From the NCBI GenBank assembly GCA_039545315.1, contig BCIM01000008.1, positions 912,691 to 976,690 of the forward strand: DNA of 64,000 nucleotides, in the 5' to 3' direction. This DNA comes from Kondoa malvinella (Eukaryota; Basidiomycota; Agaricostilbomycetes; Agaricostilbales; Kondoaceae). Under the pieces are notes generated by a model. The model ran no database searches. It saw nothing but the letters and a program-made list of their open reading frames with translations, and was not told where the DNA came from. The position numbers and the translations under genes are program-made. Position 1 is the first letter of the stretch; each line of letters opens with the position of its first letter. Positions 12,846 to 24,933 of this stretch are shown piece by piece.

Positions 12846-13628
12846 TCAACAATCGCTGCCGGCCTTTTCCGTTGAGCTGACAGAGTCTATGAGATTACAT
12901 GAGCGACACAATAGTACCGAATTGATGAACTCACTGGACACGCCGCCTGGACCAGGGCACCTGTTTGGCACCTCGACGTGACGATCTCTATCGTGCTTGC
13001 GCTTGAATGACTTGTCGCAAGCGGGACATGTGCTGTATCATATGCTCAGATGATACTGATTCGAAAAGCACAGAGACTCACTAGAGTCGTTTGTTCAAAT
13101 GAACCTGCTCATGATGCGCCGTCACATTCGACAACTTTTCATTGCTGAATTCACATCGTACAGCAGGACAATGATGCATGTCCACATTCGCTCCAGGCTG
13201 GGCATGATTTCGAGGTGACTTTCTCAGTTTGATGGTTGGCTTGGATTTTGCAAAAGCCTCCATTTCCTTCAGCCAAGCGGGCGGTTCGGATGACAAGTCG
13301 ATCGGAGAGGTGTAGGTAGATTGAAGATGAGGAGGAACGATAGCATAGCCAAGAGTTGAGCCGTTGTAGACCATTGGAGAGATGTACTTGTCGCTCGGCA
13401 GTATTGCATTGAGATCTCGGTCGGCGCACGAGGTGTCAGCCTGTGGTATTTGAGTGAGGCTGTAGATGCGTGCCGTATCAGGCTGACCTGCATTTCCTCG
13501 GGAGCGACATCTTCGACGGCCGGGAGAATTTCGATTTCACGACAAGATACCATGGCAGCAGCGAGCGGGTAGTAAATAGAGAGAGAGAAGAGCTCCATGA
13601 TGCGCGACAGAACAGGAGAAAGCGCCAA
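12846..13628 (-). CDS. C2H2-type zinc-finger protein
   Basis: Exons on the minus strand join as 13628-about 13489, 13440-13079, about 13031-12936 and a last short exon ending at 12846. The N-terminal part has no known motif. The C-terminal half has two finger-like modules. The first is HHCPAVRC...VTAHHEQVH. The second is TCPACDKSFKRKHDRDRH followed by VPNRCPGPGG. The last exon reads NSVSSTEKAGSDC then TGA. The protein is therefore a short putative DNA-binding regulator of about 220 residues. Start is taken as the first in-frame ATG (13628); a second ATG is ten codons downstream. The target is unknown. Confidence 0.7.
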
Positions 13629-14168
13629 AACACACAGTCATGCGAGGTCTGAGGGCCATTCAAGCATCGAAGGAACTTTGCAGATGTCTTCGAACAAGGT
13701 TTGGACGGCCTGCTCGTGAGGGCAACGTCGATCTGCTTTCACTATCACATTCACCGCAAGCTCTTCCTCGATTCTTGGCTATTTCAGTCGTGTTTGCTCA
13801 GCGACCAGGCAACGCGTTTCTCTTGATGTTCGTTCTCTTCGAACTCGTCCTGTGGCCTTTTGTATCCTGTGTTGTCACTCGTGTGCAGATTGCTTGGTGC
13901 TCGACCGTTGAAGAGCTGCTCAAGAGCTGGCTTTTTCCCCTTCTTTGTGTCAACGCCGCCTTGACCCTCTCTGTATATTTTTCTAGCAGACATTGAGCTG
14001 TCCAGTGTCCAAATGCCTTGCAGTGCTGCATACGTTGTAATGCCTCTGCTGCTTAGCCTGTAGCCTTGTTCACTGCCTTCCATGCTGCATGATGCCATCG
14101 GCTGGCTACCTAATGCTTGCGCCTTGCATTAGCACACTGGGCACTCTATGGTGCTCCGTGCAAGAGCA
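13629..14168. other. Intergenic region with a possible zinc-knuckle remnant
   Basis: No complete gene is supported. On the minus strand near 14015-13985 one frame reads HCKAFGHWTAQC, giving C-x4-H-x4-C, the last three ligands of a CCHC zinc knuckle (ZCCHC10-like). I could not find a splice that supplies the first cysteine. Another minus-strand frame downstream (13950-13784) is rich in charged residues. Confidence 0.35.
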
Positions 14169-15377
14169 ATGAAGTCACAAGCCTACGAAATGGGCATCAG
14201 GTAAGCGAGCGTGTAAGCATTTTTCCGCTTCCGCTCTCCACCTCTTGCCTGGTCAGCATCTTTACTCATCAACCGTGTACTTAAAGTCAAAATGTCGCCA
14301 TCTTCTCTTCTTTCACTACCACCGCTCCAACGAATACAATTTCTCAAGTTAAACAAACCATCCTCATTGCTGGCGCAACTGGCAACACCGGCCGCGAGGT
14401 CTGCAAGACCCTCTCTGAGTCTTTCCCAAATGGCGAATGTAAGCTCTTAACCTGTAATGAGTGTCTGCGTCCTGACTAACGCACACTTGTAAAGACCGCC
14501 TCCTAGCTCTCACTCGAAGCAAGAATTCCGATGCTGCTAAAGCTCTGTCTGACTTCAAAGGCGTGGAGGTTGAAGAGATGGATTGGAGCGACATTGTTTG
14601 TGACTGGTTAAAGGAGAGGAACGTGATCAGAGCCTTCATCGGTAAGCATCGCATTGCTCACATTGGATTCGCTTAACATTGCTTACTCAGCTCCTGCTAA
14701 TGGTCCTCCTCATTTCCTCAACGAGTCTCAATTCCACCTCGCCTGCTTACAAGCTGGTGTCGAACACGTTGTTCGGACTTCAACAACCGCATGCGTCGTC
14801 AAAATCGATTCGCCAGTCTTTTTACGGAAGGACTCACGCTGCCATCGAAAACATCCTCGATTCACCTCAGTACAAGAAGCTCGCTTTCACTTCTTTTCAG
14901 CCTGCCATTTTCCATTCCTTCTTCTCTGCAAGTGGTGTAGACTGGATCAAGCACTACAAGAAGACTGGCGAGAAGAAGCTGCTCAAGATCACGTCTGACG
15001 AGCATGTCGGCGTAGCAGTCATTGAACCAGCCGATGTCGGCCGCATCGCTGGTCTGCTCCTCGCTCAAAAAGACTTCAGCCCTTACAACGGAGCCAAACT
15101 TGTTCTCGGCGGACCAGAAGATGTGACTGGTGCGGATGTAAAGAAGCTGGTTGAGAAGTTTGCTGGCACAACAGTCGACCAGGTGGAATACAGGAACGCT
15201 GAATGGTTGGAAGCGACCGGCAATCCACCCAAGTACACCAGATCTCTCTTCTTTTCCGTCAAGACTCTTTGGGACGGTCTGGTCTCCAAGAAGAACATGC
15301 TTACCTCTCAGCAAGCTATGGATCTGGCAGCACCGAAAGGTACTTTGGAACAGGCAATGAAGGAGATGCTCGCATAG
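14169..15377 (+). pseudogene. NmrA-like NAD(P)-binding oxidoreductase with an apparent frameshift
   Basis: The product is an atypical short-chain dehydrogenase: QTILIAGATGNTGREV is the Rossmann NAD(P) motif, then APANGPPHFLNESQF and VEHVVRTSTTA. The second half reads YGRTHAAIENIL, ITSDEHVGVAVIEPADVGRI and ends TLEQAMKEMLA, TAG 15375-15377. The two halves are in different frames. They would join if the T5 run at 14819-14823 had one T fewer. This could be a real mutation, an assembly error, or a very short 22-nt intron just upstream. The start is uncertain. An exon at 14169-14200 spliced to about 14289 gives an in-frame ATG; the ATG at about 14292 is out of frame with the Rossmann motif. Likely a cytosolic reductase of unknown substrate if functional. 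Confidence 0.72.
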
Positions 15378-15768
15378 TGATAGCATGGTGAGCTTCATGT
15401 GCCAGTCGATCTGTACCTTGACTGACCAAGCGTAGTGTATTCACGGTGCATCAGCTTGGCTCAATCTATTTCCCTTTGTACACTTGCAATGATCAGTCTT
15501 CATGTCCACGCCTCGCTGCTTGTTTCTGTCGCGTCAAAATGTTTCGTGCTTATATCGGAGCTGTTTTTCATAAGATTACATGGTACGAGATTGGGTTATC
15601 CTACGACAGCATTCAATACATCCCAACACACAAAGAACCGAGAGCGAGAGCATGGACGAGGATCGCATAGAGAGCATCTGAACCACGTCAGTCGTTCCGT
15701 GACCAGCCGGCAGAGTCAGTGGCTTACAATCATGTATTATCACCGAAGGCAAATGGTCGAAATGACAT
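15378..15768. other. Intergenic region, nothing recognised
   Basis: This lies between the converging ends of the oxidoreductase and a minus-strand zinc-finger gene. Short open frames on the plus strand show no family motif and are probably 3' UTR. Confidence 0.4.
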
Positions 15769-16972
15769 TCATGGAAAGATTAAAAGCGATGGGTTCGACT
15801 TCCGGTGGTAACGGGTATGCTTTGCCCATGCATTAGCCAAAGAAGAGTAAGGTAGAAGGGGCATACAGGTGAGAGATCGTCTGTCTGGTCGGTCACCTTT
15901 CGGGAGCACTTCTCTGTACCATTTTTTGTGAACGTTGATGATATACTTTGGGTACTGAGGAGTGGAGAAGCCATCTGTCTTTGAAACGTGTCGCCAAAGA
16001 GTATCATATTTCACGTCCTGGCGCAAGGAGCCTGTGTAGACGCTAAGAAAGGAATGAAAAGGAGCGAGCTGGACAAGGCATAACCAACAAAGCTTTCTTT
16101 CCAAAGTGATCTCTGTCAATGTGGGTTTGCAGGCTACCTTTATCCTTGTATCTCTTCGAGCAACCAAGCCATTGACAAGCGTGCGAGCTGGTGTGGGTGG
16201 AAGGTCGCGTCTTCCCACCAGAGCGACGAGTAGAGGAGCTGGCAACGGCACCCGTGTTCTCTCGAGAAGCTATAGGAGCGGCAACGAAGATGTCGGGCGG
16301 GTCTAAACCAACGGACGATTCCGAAAAGGGCACGGCGACGTCTTGACTATTGGTCGAATCGACAGACCAAGCAGACAAAGCGTCGACGGAGAAGGCGGTT
16401 GCAGCGGTAGATGCAGAGTCATGCGAGAACATGCTTGAGTCAAAGGTATGATTCGATGAAGTATCTTCTGGGCGAAGATGTTGGTAAAACGGAATATGGG
16501 GCGGATTGTACTGCTCCGATGCGTCCCCACCGTAGATCTCTTCCTGTATGGCCTGCAAGATCAGCTGGGAATCTTACACCAGGTGTAGTGTACTTGCCGG
16601 ATACTCCAAGACCTGTGCAAAAGCGGGATCTTTCTCGAAAGCAGCCAAACTGTGCAATCTAGCTCCTTCACCCAAGTCACTGACGTTGGTACACCCAAAA
16701 TCACTCTGGCTTGTGCTCCAGAAAGATTCCCGTTGCGTGCTGAAAGTTCGAAGTCGTTGAAAGACGCCATCTTGTTTGAGGACAAGGCGTTCATGCAGGT
16801 AGCATAGGGCTTGGTCTATACAATATACACGGGAAGAGAAGATGATTTGATCGAGATAGATAGCAAAGGTCATGCAGAACCAATTCAAAGTACGTGATGA
16901 GTGCGCATAAGCTACGTACGTAAAGCGCCTATGTCGATGATAGCGCAACCGGAACGAGGCAGACCACAGCAA
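15769..16972 (-). CDS. C2H2-like zinc-finger protein, probable regulator
   Basis: The minus strand gives an exon ending EKDPAFAQ (about 16610), spliced with a 50-nt GT-AG intron to LILQAIQEEIYGG and a Ser/Thr/Pro-rich middle (about 16570-16150). Next comes the finger HACQWLGCSKRYKDKGSLQTH (C-x4-C-x12-H-x4-H). A further splice reaches DTLWRHVSKTDGFSTPQYPK, possibly a second, degenerate finger. The 3' end is set at the stop near 15769. The start is uncertain: the open frame runs up to 16972, while an attractive ATG at 16794 is in another frame. The finger suggests a transcription factor; no target can be inferred. Confidence 0.6.
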
Positions 16973-17230
16973 GTAGACAGAGGCATAGAATATGGTGCAA
17001 ACAGGTACAGAGGAAGCGGAATAGTAGAGTCAGAGACGGCTCGCCCAACTCGGCAGAGCGAAGGTCTCGCAAGGGAACACAGGTGGAGGTCTGCGGAGAT
17101 CTATATGGCTTGCACTTCTTCCTTTGCAGCGACACAGCGTGGGAGCAGCCCAAAGCCTGGCTGGCCGTTAGGAGACGACCTCCGTCATTTCAGGATTCTC
17201 GCTCTTCTCGTGTCAACGACTGAATACAAT

Positions 17231-18403
17231 ATGCCGCCAGCAGCAGCAGCAAACAAAGCTCACCTATCTGTGCCCCACATGGGCGAGTCCAGTATTTCTG
17301 ACGTCGGGTGCAAGCGCTGACGTGCAAATTTCTTTGAACAGCCTGGGCAGCAGGTCATGTCGTCGTATTGCTCGGTCAGTGCATCTCCAGAGACAGCAAA
17401 AGTCCCGCTGATCAAACGAGACCAGGCTCGCTATACACCATGTTCAAAGTCGTCACTTTCGGAACTCCTTCGCCTTACATCTACTCGCTGTCATATGCTG
17501 GCGCCATGCTCTCATGGGGTATAGTCATCTACAAGGCCTTTGGTGTGCCTCAAGTATGTCCTCACCTCCACGCACATACAACGCTATCCTGACCGAATCT
17601 CCAGCCAAACATGGCATACGTTCAACGCTTCCTGAACGATGAGAATGGCGAATACTTGCTCCTCGCTGCTTTCTGGTTCTGGAACAAACCAATCTATATC
17701 AGCTTGATACCTTTTGCGACCTTCTCCCTCTTCCACACGCGTAAGTCAAACCGTTATGCCTGTCTGCTGCCGGCTGATAAGTAGAGCAGTCGGCTTTGTA
17801 CGCCAGACTTTCCTTCCACCTGTACCGAGCAAGAAGACCGGTACACCAGCTGCAGCTCAACCAGCCGGGTCGCCCGCTCTAGTCAACTTAAGCAAGACTA
17901 TCCAAACTTGGGTAAAGAGGAACTATGATACAGCCAGTCGGTCTCCTTTTTCGCTTGATCAACACTATACTGACAGTAGCACTCAGTGATGGTCGTCAGC
18001 TACACCGAAGTTCTGCTAGTCTTCCCTTATTTGGCTCTTGGCGCGCTTCTATGGCGCAACTCCTTCCTCTTACCTATTGCATTCGCCAATTTCCTCAGAC
18101 TGCGCTACATGCTTTCGCCTCAGACGCGTAAAGCGTACGTTGCCACAATACCTTGCTTTCTTAAACCTCACAACGCTGTATTGCACAGTTTCGGTTATGT
18201 TGATTCGCAATGCATTGGATGGATCATGGGCCACCCAAGCGTGCCAGCTCCCGTCAAACAAGGCACTCAATTCGTCAGAAACCTAGTGAGCTGCTGTTCA
18301 TTCTTCTCAAGGACGAATGCTAATTGCGATACAGGTCGTGCGATACGGCGCCGCGGCAACAAGACCATCAGTACCAGCAGGCGCACAGGACAGGGCTCGA
18401 TGA
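17231..18403 (+). CDS. POM33: POM33/TMEM33 family membrane protein (nuclear pore / ER)
   Basis: Members of this family (yeast Pom33/Per33, fission-yeast Tts1, animal TMEM33) are multi-span ER and nuclear-envelope proteins that help place nuclear pores and shape ER. Exons splice to MPPAAAANKAHL, WAAGHVVVLLGSLYTMFKVV, TPSPYIYSLSYAGAMLSWGI, then LLAAFWFWNKPIYISLIPFA and LGFVRQTFLPPVP. Further hydrophobic exons contain SYTEVLLVFPYLALGALLW and FGYVDSQCIGWIMGHP. The C-terminus is short and basic. Start at 17231 is chosen because it leads through a 47-51 nt intron into the conserved first membrane segment; the internal ATG at 17440 would remove it. Stop is TGA at 18401-18403. Confidence 0.88.
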
Positions 18404-18485
18404 GAACTGGGACTAGATGATATAGAAAGCATGTGCAAGAAAAAGAAATCTAGCCAAGCAGATACATTCCCGGTCGCAGTTCAAT

Positions 18486-20453
18486 CTAATTTCCGCCTCT
18501 AGCTAATCTGGTCTCTTCCTTGCTTGCCAATGAGTCTAACGAGAACTTTGGTAGCGTTCGTGTTGTCGGTCGCGGCTGGACTACTGGCTCTGGCGAATAC
18601 TCGTCCTTGAAATTAGACGTGCGCTTCTTTTTGCCCTTCTTTTTCGGTATTGCTGGGGCAGGCTCGGTAGACGGTGTGATGAGCGTGCTTTCTTTGACTG
18701 ATACCGCGTTGTTTTGGGCTAAAAGACCAGGATAAGAGGTGGTGGGTCCGTCTTGATCTCTTGTCGCTCCCAAATCCGAGCAGCTGAGTGTTCTTCTGAG
18801 CGAGGGAATGGAATGGATGAGTTGTTTTGGAGTAATCTTGGACTCGGAGATCATCTCGACCATTGATTGAAGCAGCGTTTCAGCATCAGAGCGCTCGGAA
18901 GGGCCGGGAAGGGAAGAGCTAGCGTGGTCTTGCGATTGCAGGCCTTTTCTTAGTCGTTCCCATTGCGCTGCTTGGAGTGATTTGAGGATAGATGCCTGGT
19001 AGGTGAGATTTTGTGACGCTTGTGATGAAGGCAGATCGTCGACGAAGGCTTCAAAGTCGGATCGAGTCATTTCTAGCGAGCGAAGGGTGTCTTCGTCTAG
19101 CTCGGCCTTGACTTTGTCGTCGCTAGAGCTAGGCTGTTGTTGCTGCATCTCTTCCTGAATGGTATAGATGTCTTTCGTCTCGTGCTCCCGCAGCCGCTGC
19201 TTCGCTGCGCGCAGATTGACAGATTCGGTATGTGACAGCTGAGCGTTTGTAGAGTCGTAAGTAGGTGCGAAGGAAGAGAAGGTATCATATTGAAGGAAAG
19301 TGACTAGTCTGGGCTGAGGTGTAGATCCGCTAAGACCGCCTGTCCGGTCTTTCGATGGTTTTGGTCGCAAGCTGATTTGCCCTAATTGAAATGATTTCTG
19401 ACCACGCGCCGCCAGGGGCAACTCTTCAGACAGAGATATCAAGTCCGTGTCTTTTACTAAACAACGAATCAGCTAGATCTTTAGGAGCTAGATATGGCAT
19501 ACCTCCTGACAAAGCCTCCAATTCTGCTTGGCCAAAGTCCTTGACATTCGCACTCGAAAACACGTCCAATGTCCCACCAAGTGTTCTATGTAGTACGACT
19601 TTGCTGCTCTGCCCTTCTTCCTGCTTTGGCGGCAGCAACCCTCTCCTGCCTCGCTTTTTGCCATACTCCATCTCATCCAACAACGCAAGCGCTTGATTGA
19701 CCCATCTATCAATTGTCGTTGTCCGTGTTTTGTTTGCGTCTTTTTGCACCAGACGCTTGGTCATTGCATCATCTATCGCTGCCTCATCTTCTGTCGTTTT
19801 GTTCTTTAGCCGAGTCAAATTTGTTGGTAGCGGAGGCAGGGACGGCAATGCAGAGATTGTGGTCTGCCGTATTGATGTGATGATAGCCTGTCCTGACTTT
19901 AGCCAGTCAGCTGAGGGTGAGAAGTGATAGCTTACTCTGAGATTGTCAAAGGAAGGGACTGGACTGCTTTCCAGCGCTTGCTTCAAGCTAGTATAGCTCA
20001 ACTTCTCTGACTGTATTGCATATTCGAGCAGATCCACCTCCAATCTGATACACTGTAAGCTGCATAGCAGAGTCTGAAAGCGAGGCGTACAACTTCAGCA
20101 CATTCAGCAGCCGGCTTGTCTGGCCCTCTGTAGGCCCTACTAGAGATGAGTCGTCATCTGCAGCGACGTCGTCTTCTCGTTTGCGTTTACCGAGAGCTGG
20201 CTGAGGATCTTGTTTGGGAGACAAGGTGGGCGCTGCGAGACATGCATGCAGTTCAGCGACTATGGTTCAATAACCTGTTTGCGGATGTTGCTAGGCTCGC
20301 TTGGAGGCAAACGACGGAGCTAGAGAAGTTCGAAAACAAAGTTGCCAAAACAGCTCGTGCAAAGAATTCTCGCGTCTCGCTCAACCTTGCGCATAACAAG
20401 ATAGACGAAGGGCAGAATGAAGAGCGCGATACAAAGAAACAATGCTTACCCAT
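18486..20453 (-). CDS. Nuclear protein, possible BRD7/BRD9-like chromatin-remodeller subunit
   Basis: The N-terminus is basic (ALGKRKREDD), followed by LLNVLKLYASLSDSAMQL. A C-terminal part contains QYDTFSSFAPTYDST, resembling the region after the bromodomain in BRD7/BRD9-type SWI/SNF proteins (Y-x-x-F/Y-x-S-F-A-P-x-x-D-S). It ends with a basic KKKGKKKRTSNFK segment. I do not see the bromodomain itself, so the assignment is only a suggestion. Coding from 20224 down to 18486 is solid, with introns near 20050, 19930 and 19450. The first exon may be only four bases (ATGG at 20453-20450) before an intron of about 180 nt. Function as a remodelling subunit is inference. Confidence 0.6.
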
Positions 20454-20628
20454 TCGTGTGCTGTTTTGACTTCGCTTCTCGCGCCCGCGAAGTTGAAGAA
20501 TCTCAAGAGCTGACCTTTGTCGGATGGTTCGGCCTATCGAAGAGCGCACGAAGACACTGACAAGAAAGGTATAGCATGTAGTATATCTATTGCATCACAT
20601 TCCATCTCATCCGATAACTTTCAAGCCT

Positions 20629-22508
20629 TCACATCAAGCTATAGTCGACCGGGCCATCCTTGATCTTTTGCTCTCCCTTGCCCTCGTCAATGATAGCGAG
20701 ACGGAGGTATCTCAGCTTTGGCGCGACATAAGGGACCCATTGCAGCACAGTCTGGGCACGTAGATTAGCGGAGTGACTTGAAATGCGGATTAGAAGTGAC
20801 ACACCTCTTCTTTTTCATTCGCAGGCAAATCGGTGACACTCGCATCAAAGCCGTACAGGTTGACTTTGAGCGTCTTGAGACTTGCACTAGGATGAATCAT
20901 GCAGCCAATTCGAAGTTGATGGACGATGAATGTGTTCAATTGGGGGCAAGAGCAGAGTGGAATGGGCGAGAGCTTGGAAGAACATTCCAACCAGCCAGCT
21001 ATTTCCAAATGAGAGAGGCCTGCTTCTATTTTAGCTCGACCCTAAAGATGTAAGAGTGAAAGACTGACCACATCCAAAGTTTCTGATAGTTTCCTTCACT
21101 TGATCAGCGGTACATTCATCGATAATGTTAGTAATGACGAGTTTGCGCAGAGACAGTGGAGCGTGGGATAGCAAGAATTGAGTGGTATGTGCGTTCAATT
21201 CCAAATTGCCGCTGAAATTCATATAGAGAGCAGAAAGGACGAAAGGTGGGGAAGCGCCGATAGTCGAGCTGCCGTTGACGAAGACGTTGTTCAAGCGCAA
21301 TGTACGCAAAGCGGGAAGGAAACGCAGTGCAGCGCTGAGCGATGGGATATAGGTCAATCGCGCAGCGCTAATGCAGAACGAGTGTAGGTTGACCAAATGA
21401 GAGAAAGCGACAGTAAAAGGTGACAAGAAAGGACTGCGTGACATTCAGCCGGAGCATCGTCGTAGTGATTAACCCTTACCTGTGATTTCGACTGTCCATC
21501 GTAGTGATCTTCAGATAACGGAGGCTCTTGGCAGTCTTCAACAGAGCGCAAAGATTAGGGTCATCGAAGCTGAAGCCATTCGTCTAGTGTAGGGCTTCAG
21601 CTCGATTCAGACAATCAGACACACTCTGCTCACCTCGACAATGTATAGATATCGGCAGTGCTGCATGATAGGGGCAGTGCGGTTGTACATGATGTATTGC
21701 CTTGGGCTAAAAGTCAGCTGTCCTTCAAATGAGCATGATGCAAGGCTCACTGAATCTTCCTTGGCGAAGTCAGGGCGACGTCCTTGTGCAGCAACTTCTG
21801 AGAGGCCTGTCTCCAGCTCTTGCTGACCAAACAGAGACTCAAGATGTCTGCAGTAGGCGGAGAGCTTGTTGCTCCGTACAGGTGACCAAAGATCAGATCG
21901 AGGAGACTAGCATCAAGTTGACCAGCGAGAGACGGAATAGCACTCGCTTTGCTTGGGATTCTTGCGACGATAAAGCGCAGGGGAGGTCCTTTGACGGGCG
22001 TGCGATTGGACTTGACGTTCGGTGCTCGAACAGGTGACTGTGCCGTCTGCTGTTTTGAAGGCGAGCGAGCTGGAGACGGCGGCTTATTGAGGGTGAAAGG
22101 CCTTATTCTACCAGGCGACTTGGCTGAGGGAGCTGAACGTGGTACATTTGGGGAAGGGTGCTGGCGAAGCGAAGGACGCAAAGCGGTGTTGGAATGCTTG
22201 TTGTCTGCCATGAGGATACTTGTAGCGACTTCTGGATAGCTTTGACCGCCAATCGTAAGTAGACGTACGCGCTCCTGAGGTGACATGCGTTCGATGACGT
22301 TTTGCAAGCCAATGTCAGACTTGTTGGCTGTAGTGTTGGTCGCAGCCCAGACCGAGGTTGCTAGCATCGGATGCTTCGCAGCTTATAATCGAGCATTAGC
22401 CGAGTACACGACTTTGACAGAAGCGAACTCACCCGCACGAAAGAGAAGAGCTACTTGGCTCTCCGTGCTGAGTTGCAACACCTGGCTCTGCTGAATGTCG
22501 AGAGTCAT
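20629..22508 (-). CDS. F-box protein with leucine-rich-repeat-like C-terminus
   Basis: F-box proteins recruit substrates to SCF ubiquitin ligases. The start is MTLDIQQSQVLQLSTESQ, spliced to KHPMLATSVWAATN. A Ser/Pro-rich linker follows (about 22190-22000). An F-box-like segment reads LDASLLDLIFGHLYG then ILSLCLVSKSWRQASQK (about 21900-21780). Downstream exons have regularly spaced leucines (LRFLPALRTLRLNNVFV, PLSLRKLVITNIID), typical of LRR-type substrate domains. The last exon ends KIKDGPVDYSLM then TGA (20631-20629). The F-box match is by eye and moderate. This gene is unrelated in detail to the two other F-box pairs in the window. Confidence 0.72.
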
Positions 22509-22762
22509 GACCAAGAGGATCCTAGCAAGTCGTGGGCAAGAAAGAAGCTCGAAAAACAAAAGAGAGGAACGAATTTAGGGCAAAGTGCCCAAAGGGAAAA
22601 AGGACTGTGCTGTGTTCGCGCCTCGACGCGAATCGGACCTCGAAGCTGCAGCAGACGTGTATGAGCCTACTGGGAGCAAGCAGAAGACGCAGGGTCCTTG
22701 GAAACCGCGTGGATTAGAGTCCAGCACAAAATACTCAGTAATACTACAGCAAACAGGAAAGA

Positions 22763-24646
22763 TTAGCAAGTAGGGATGGTGAGTCCTTCCTTGAGCTTGC
22801 GGTTGACGTCAAAGAGTCCCCAACTCGTTTCCTGCCCGAATTGAGAGTGGTTGAGCGATTTAGCGGTAGGAACTCACCACAATACCTAGACCATGCGGAA
22901 TTTTGTGAGGCTCATCCAGCAGCTCTGCACCACATTAGAAATATCAGCGAGACTCGTTATCAGGCATAGACATCGACTGACCGAAATAGAAGAGCTTAAT
23001 TGGATCTGGTTGCTTCTTGCTCTGACAGACGGTCGCATCAAGAAACTCTGCTCTCATCAGCCAGAGAACACATCCAAGCTACTAGACTGACTCTGCATGT
23101 TCTCCGAACCAGGTGCACTTCCTCCCAAACTCTGCTCTCCTGGATCTGCTGCGCTTGGCCAACCAGTCTCGGCCACAAAACTGAGAGCCTTCTGTTCTGG
23201 CGAGGCAGCAGCGAGAGCTTGCTGATACTGGTCAAAGATGCTGCTTGCTGCTGTATCGATGGTCGAGACTTCTTCGAACCAAGGACTGGCAGCGGCGTCA
23301 GAAATGATAAGGCATTTCGATAAGTTTGTGCCTTACTGTATATTGATGCCGATGAAATCCAGCCCTTTCAAAGCATCCGGTGCATCCTAATGGATTCCAT
23401 CAGTCAAAGCAAGTTAGATGCATCGAAAGACACACGATGAAATAGCCCGAGATGTCCACATAGCCTAGAGGTAGGTCCTTCGCGTCTGGCGGAAGAGCGG
23501 CGCGGACTTTCTCGACACGCTCAGCGATGGTCGCTACCTTTTCAGGCGAGACTCTTTTGGCTTCATCGCTAATTAGATATCTTCCGACAGTATCAGGAAA
23601 GTTTCTGACGATAGCTTGACACTCACTCGTTACCGATCGAGATACCATCGATATGTTCTTTTCCATACTTCTCGATAGCCCTTGTAATGTCGCCGAGTGG
23701 ACCTTCGAAGCCGACATCAGGCACTAGAGGTATGCCCAGCCAGAATTTGAGGTCACTGCATGGCCATCAGCAGAGCGAGAGGCTTTAGACCGCATGCGCA
23801 CGCGTCAAGTGTCTCCCGTGCTTCTAATACTTTGGAAGGCATATCACAGTCTGTAGAGTAAATGCGTAGATGCTTGGTGACTGTTCAAGCTTGTGTAAGC
23901 TGTACACACTGGAAGTCACGAGCAGCTCACGTTGCGCAGCCAGCTGAAGGTCTTTTAAGACATCCTCGCCGGTAAAATTACATCCAGCAACATATGATCT
24001 GAGACTGAAATTCAGTAGGGTCAATCAAGCAGTGCAATACTTACGGTTGGTAGTCGAACCCATCGAAAACGACTCGGAGAGCAGGGTCGGGCTTCTTGCT
24101 AGGCGCCCCGACAAGATCAGGTCTGACAATCTGTTCAGGCCCTTCTCCGGGCTTGTCTCCGAGCGGTGGCTTGAGATCGTTGGTAGTTGCGGTCAATTCT
24201 GGGCTGGCAGTCGACACGGTCTGACTTGCGATCGTTTCGCCAGCGGATGCGACTGAAAGATCAGAAGAGTTCGTATCTGCGTCTTCTTCGGGCAAAGCAG
24301 AAGATTCGGCCCCGCTGGTCACCGCTGAAGCCACTCCAGACGCTATATCGCTGTTGATTCGGCTACCGCCAAGAATAGTATCGGTGTTATTGCCTTCAAT
24401 CGAAAGATCAGAATCGCCGGCTGCTGAGTTTCCAGACTGCGCGCTGAGATGTTTGACTAGGAAGAAGATGCCAACGCCGCCTCCACCTAGCACAGCGAGA
24501 ACTGCGAAAGCGATCAGTAGCCTCTTCTGTGGAGACCATCCCCTTTTGTCATCTTCGTCATCTAGAAAATCGTTCTTTGGCTCGATGTATTCTGGCTCGG
24601 TGCATTCCTGGTCTGCAGCACCATTGTGACTGCCTTGCCAGCTCAT
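22763..24646 (-). CDS. Type II membrane-anchored GH17 beta-1,3-glucanase
   Basis: GH17 enzymes hydrolyse or transglycosylate cell-wall beta-1,3-glucan. The protein has a short cytosolic N-terminus and one membrane segment (LLIAFAVLAVLGGGGVGIFF). A Ser/Thr-rich stalk follows, then a catalytic domain starting VVFDGFDYQP and AGCNFTGEDVLKDLQL. HIDGISIGNE carries the likely acid/base Glu. LSFVAETGWPSAAD carries the likely nucleophile Glu. It ends FGQETSWGLFDVNRKLKEGL and TIPTC, TAA at 22765-22763. About nine exons are joined by short introns. The type II layout is common for fungal GH17 proteins. Function at the plasma membrane or wall is well supported by family; exact activity is not. Confidence 0.88.
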
Positions 24647-24933
24647 ATTGGGAAAAGGTCGGGATGGGATTGCTTGTAACAGAAGCCTTTAGAAGCCGTG
24701 TTCGAACGAGAGCAGCTGTATCGGAGCACTGTTGATGAGCACTTGGCTGCTGACAAACGGGCGGTAGGAGCCGTAAGTAGAAGACGGCCGAACAAAACAG
24801 TCCAGCAGAACGGCCTGGCTAAAGGAAATAAGGTGGAAGATAATTTCTGAACGACTTCCCCTTTGTGTTGCGCGGAACTGCGGCCAACAGTGTTGATATT
24901 GACAAGTGCTTTATGCTCTGCTGTAAGTGTATT

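Noticed and set aside
13640..13996. Plus-strand frame of 118 codons
   Set aside because: Hydrophobic residues scattered without a family signature; the minus strand carries a more suggestive knuckle motif.
14778..14815. 22-nt intron as the explanation of the oxidoreductase frame change
   Set aside because: Kept only as an alternative: it would be far shorter than other introns here and would remove residues normally present in the family.
22585..22773. Plus-strand frame rich in Lys and Pro (about 62 codons)
   Set aside because: No ATG at its beginning, it overlaps the end of the GH17 gene, and no splice connects it to another exon.
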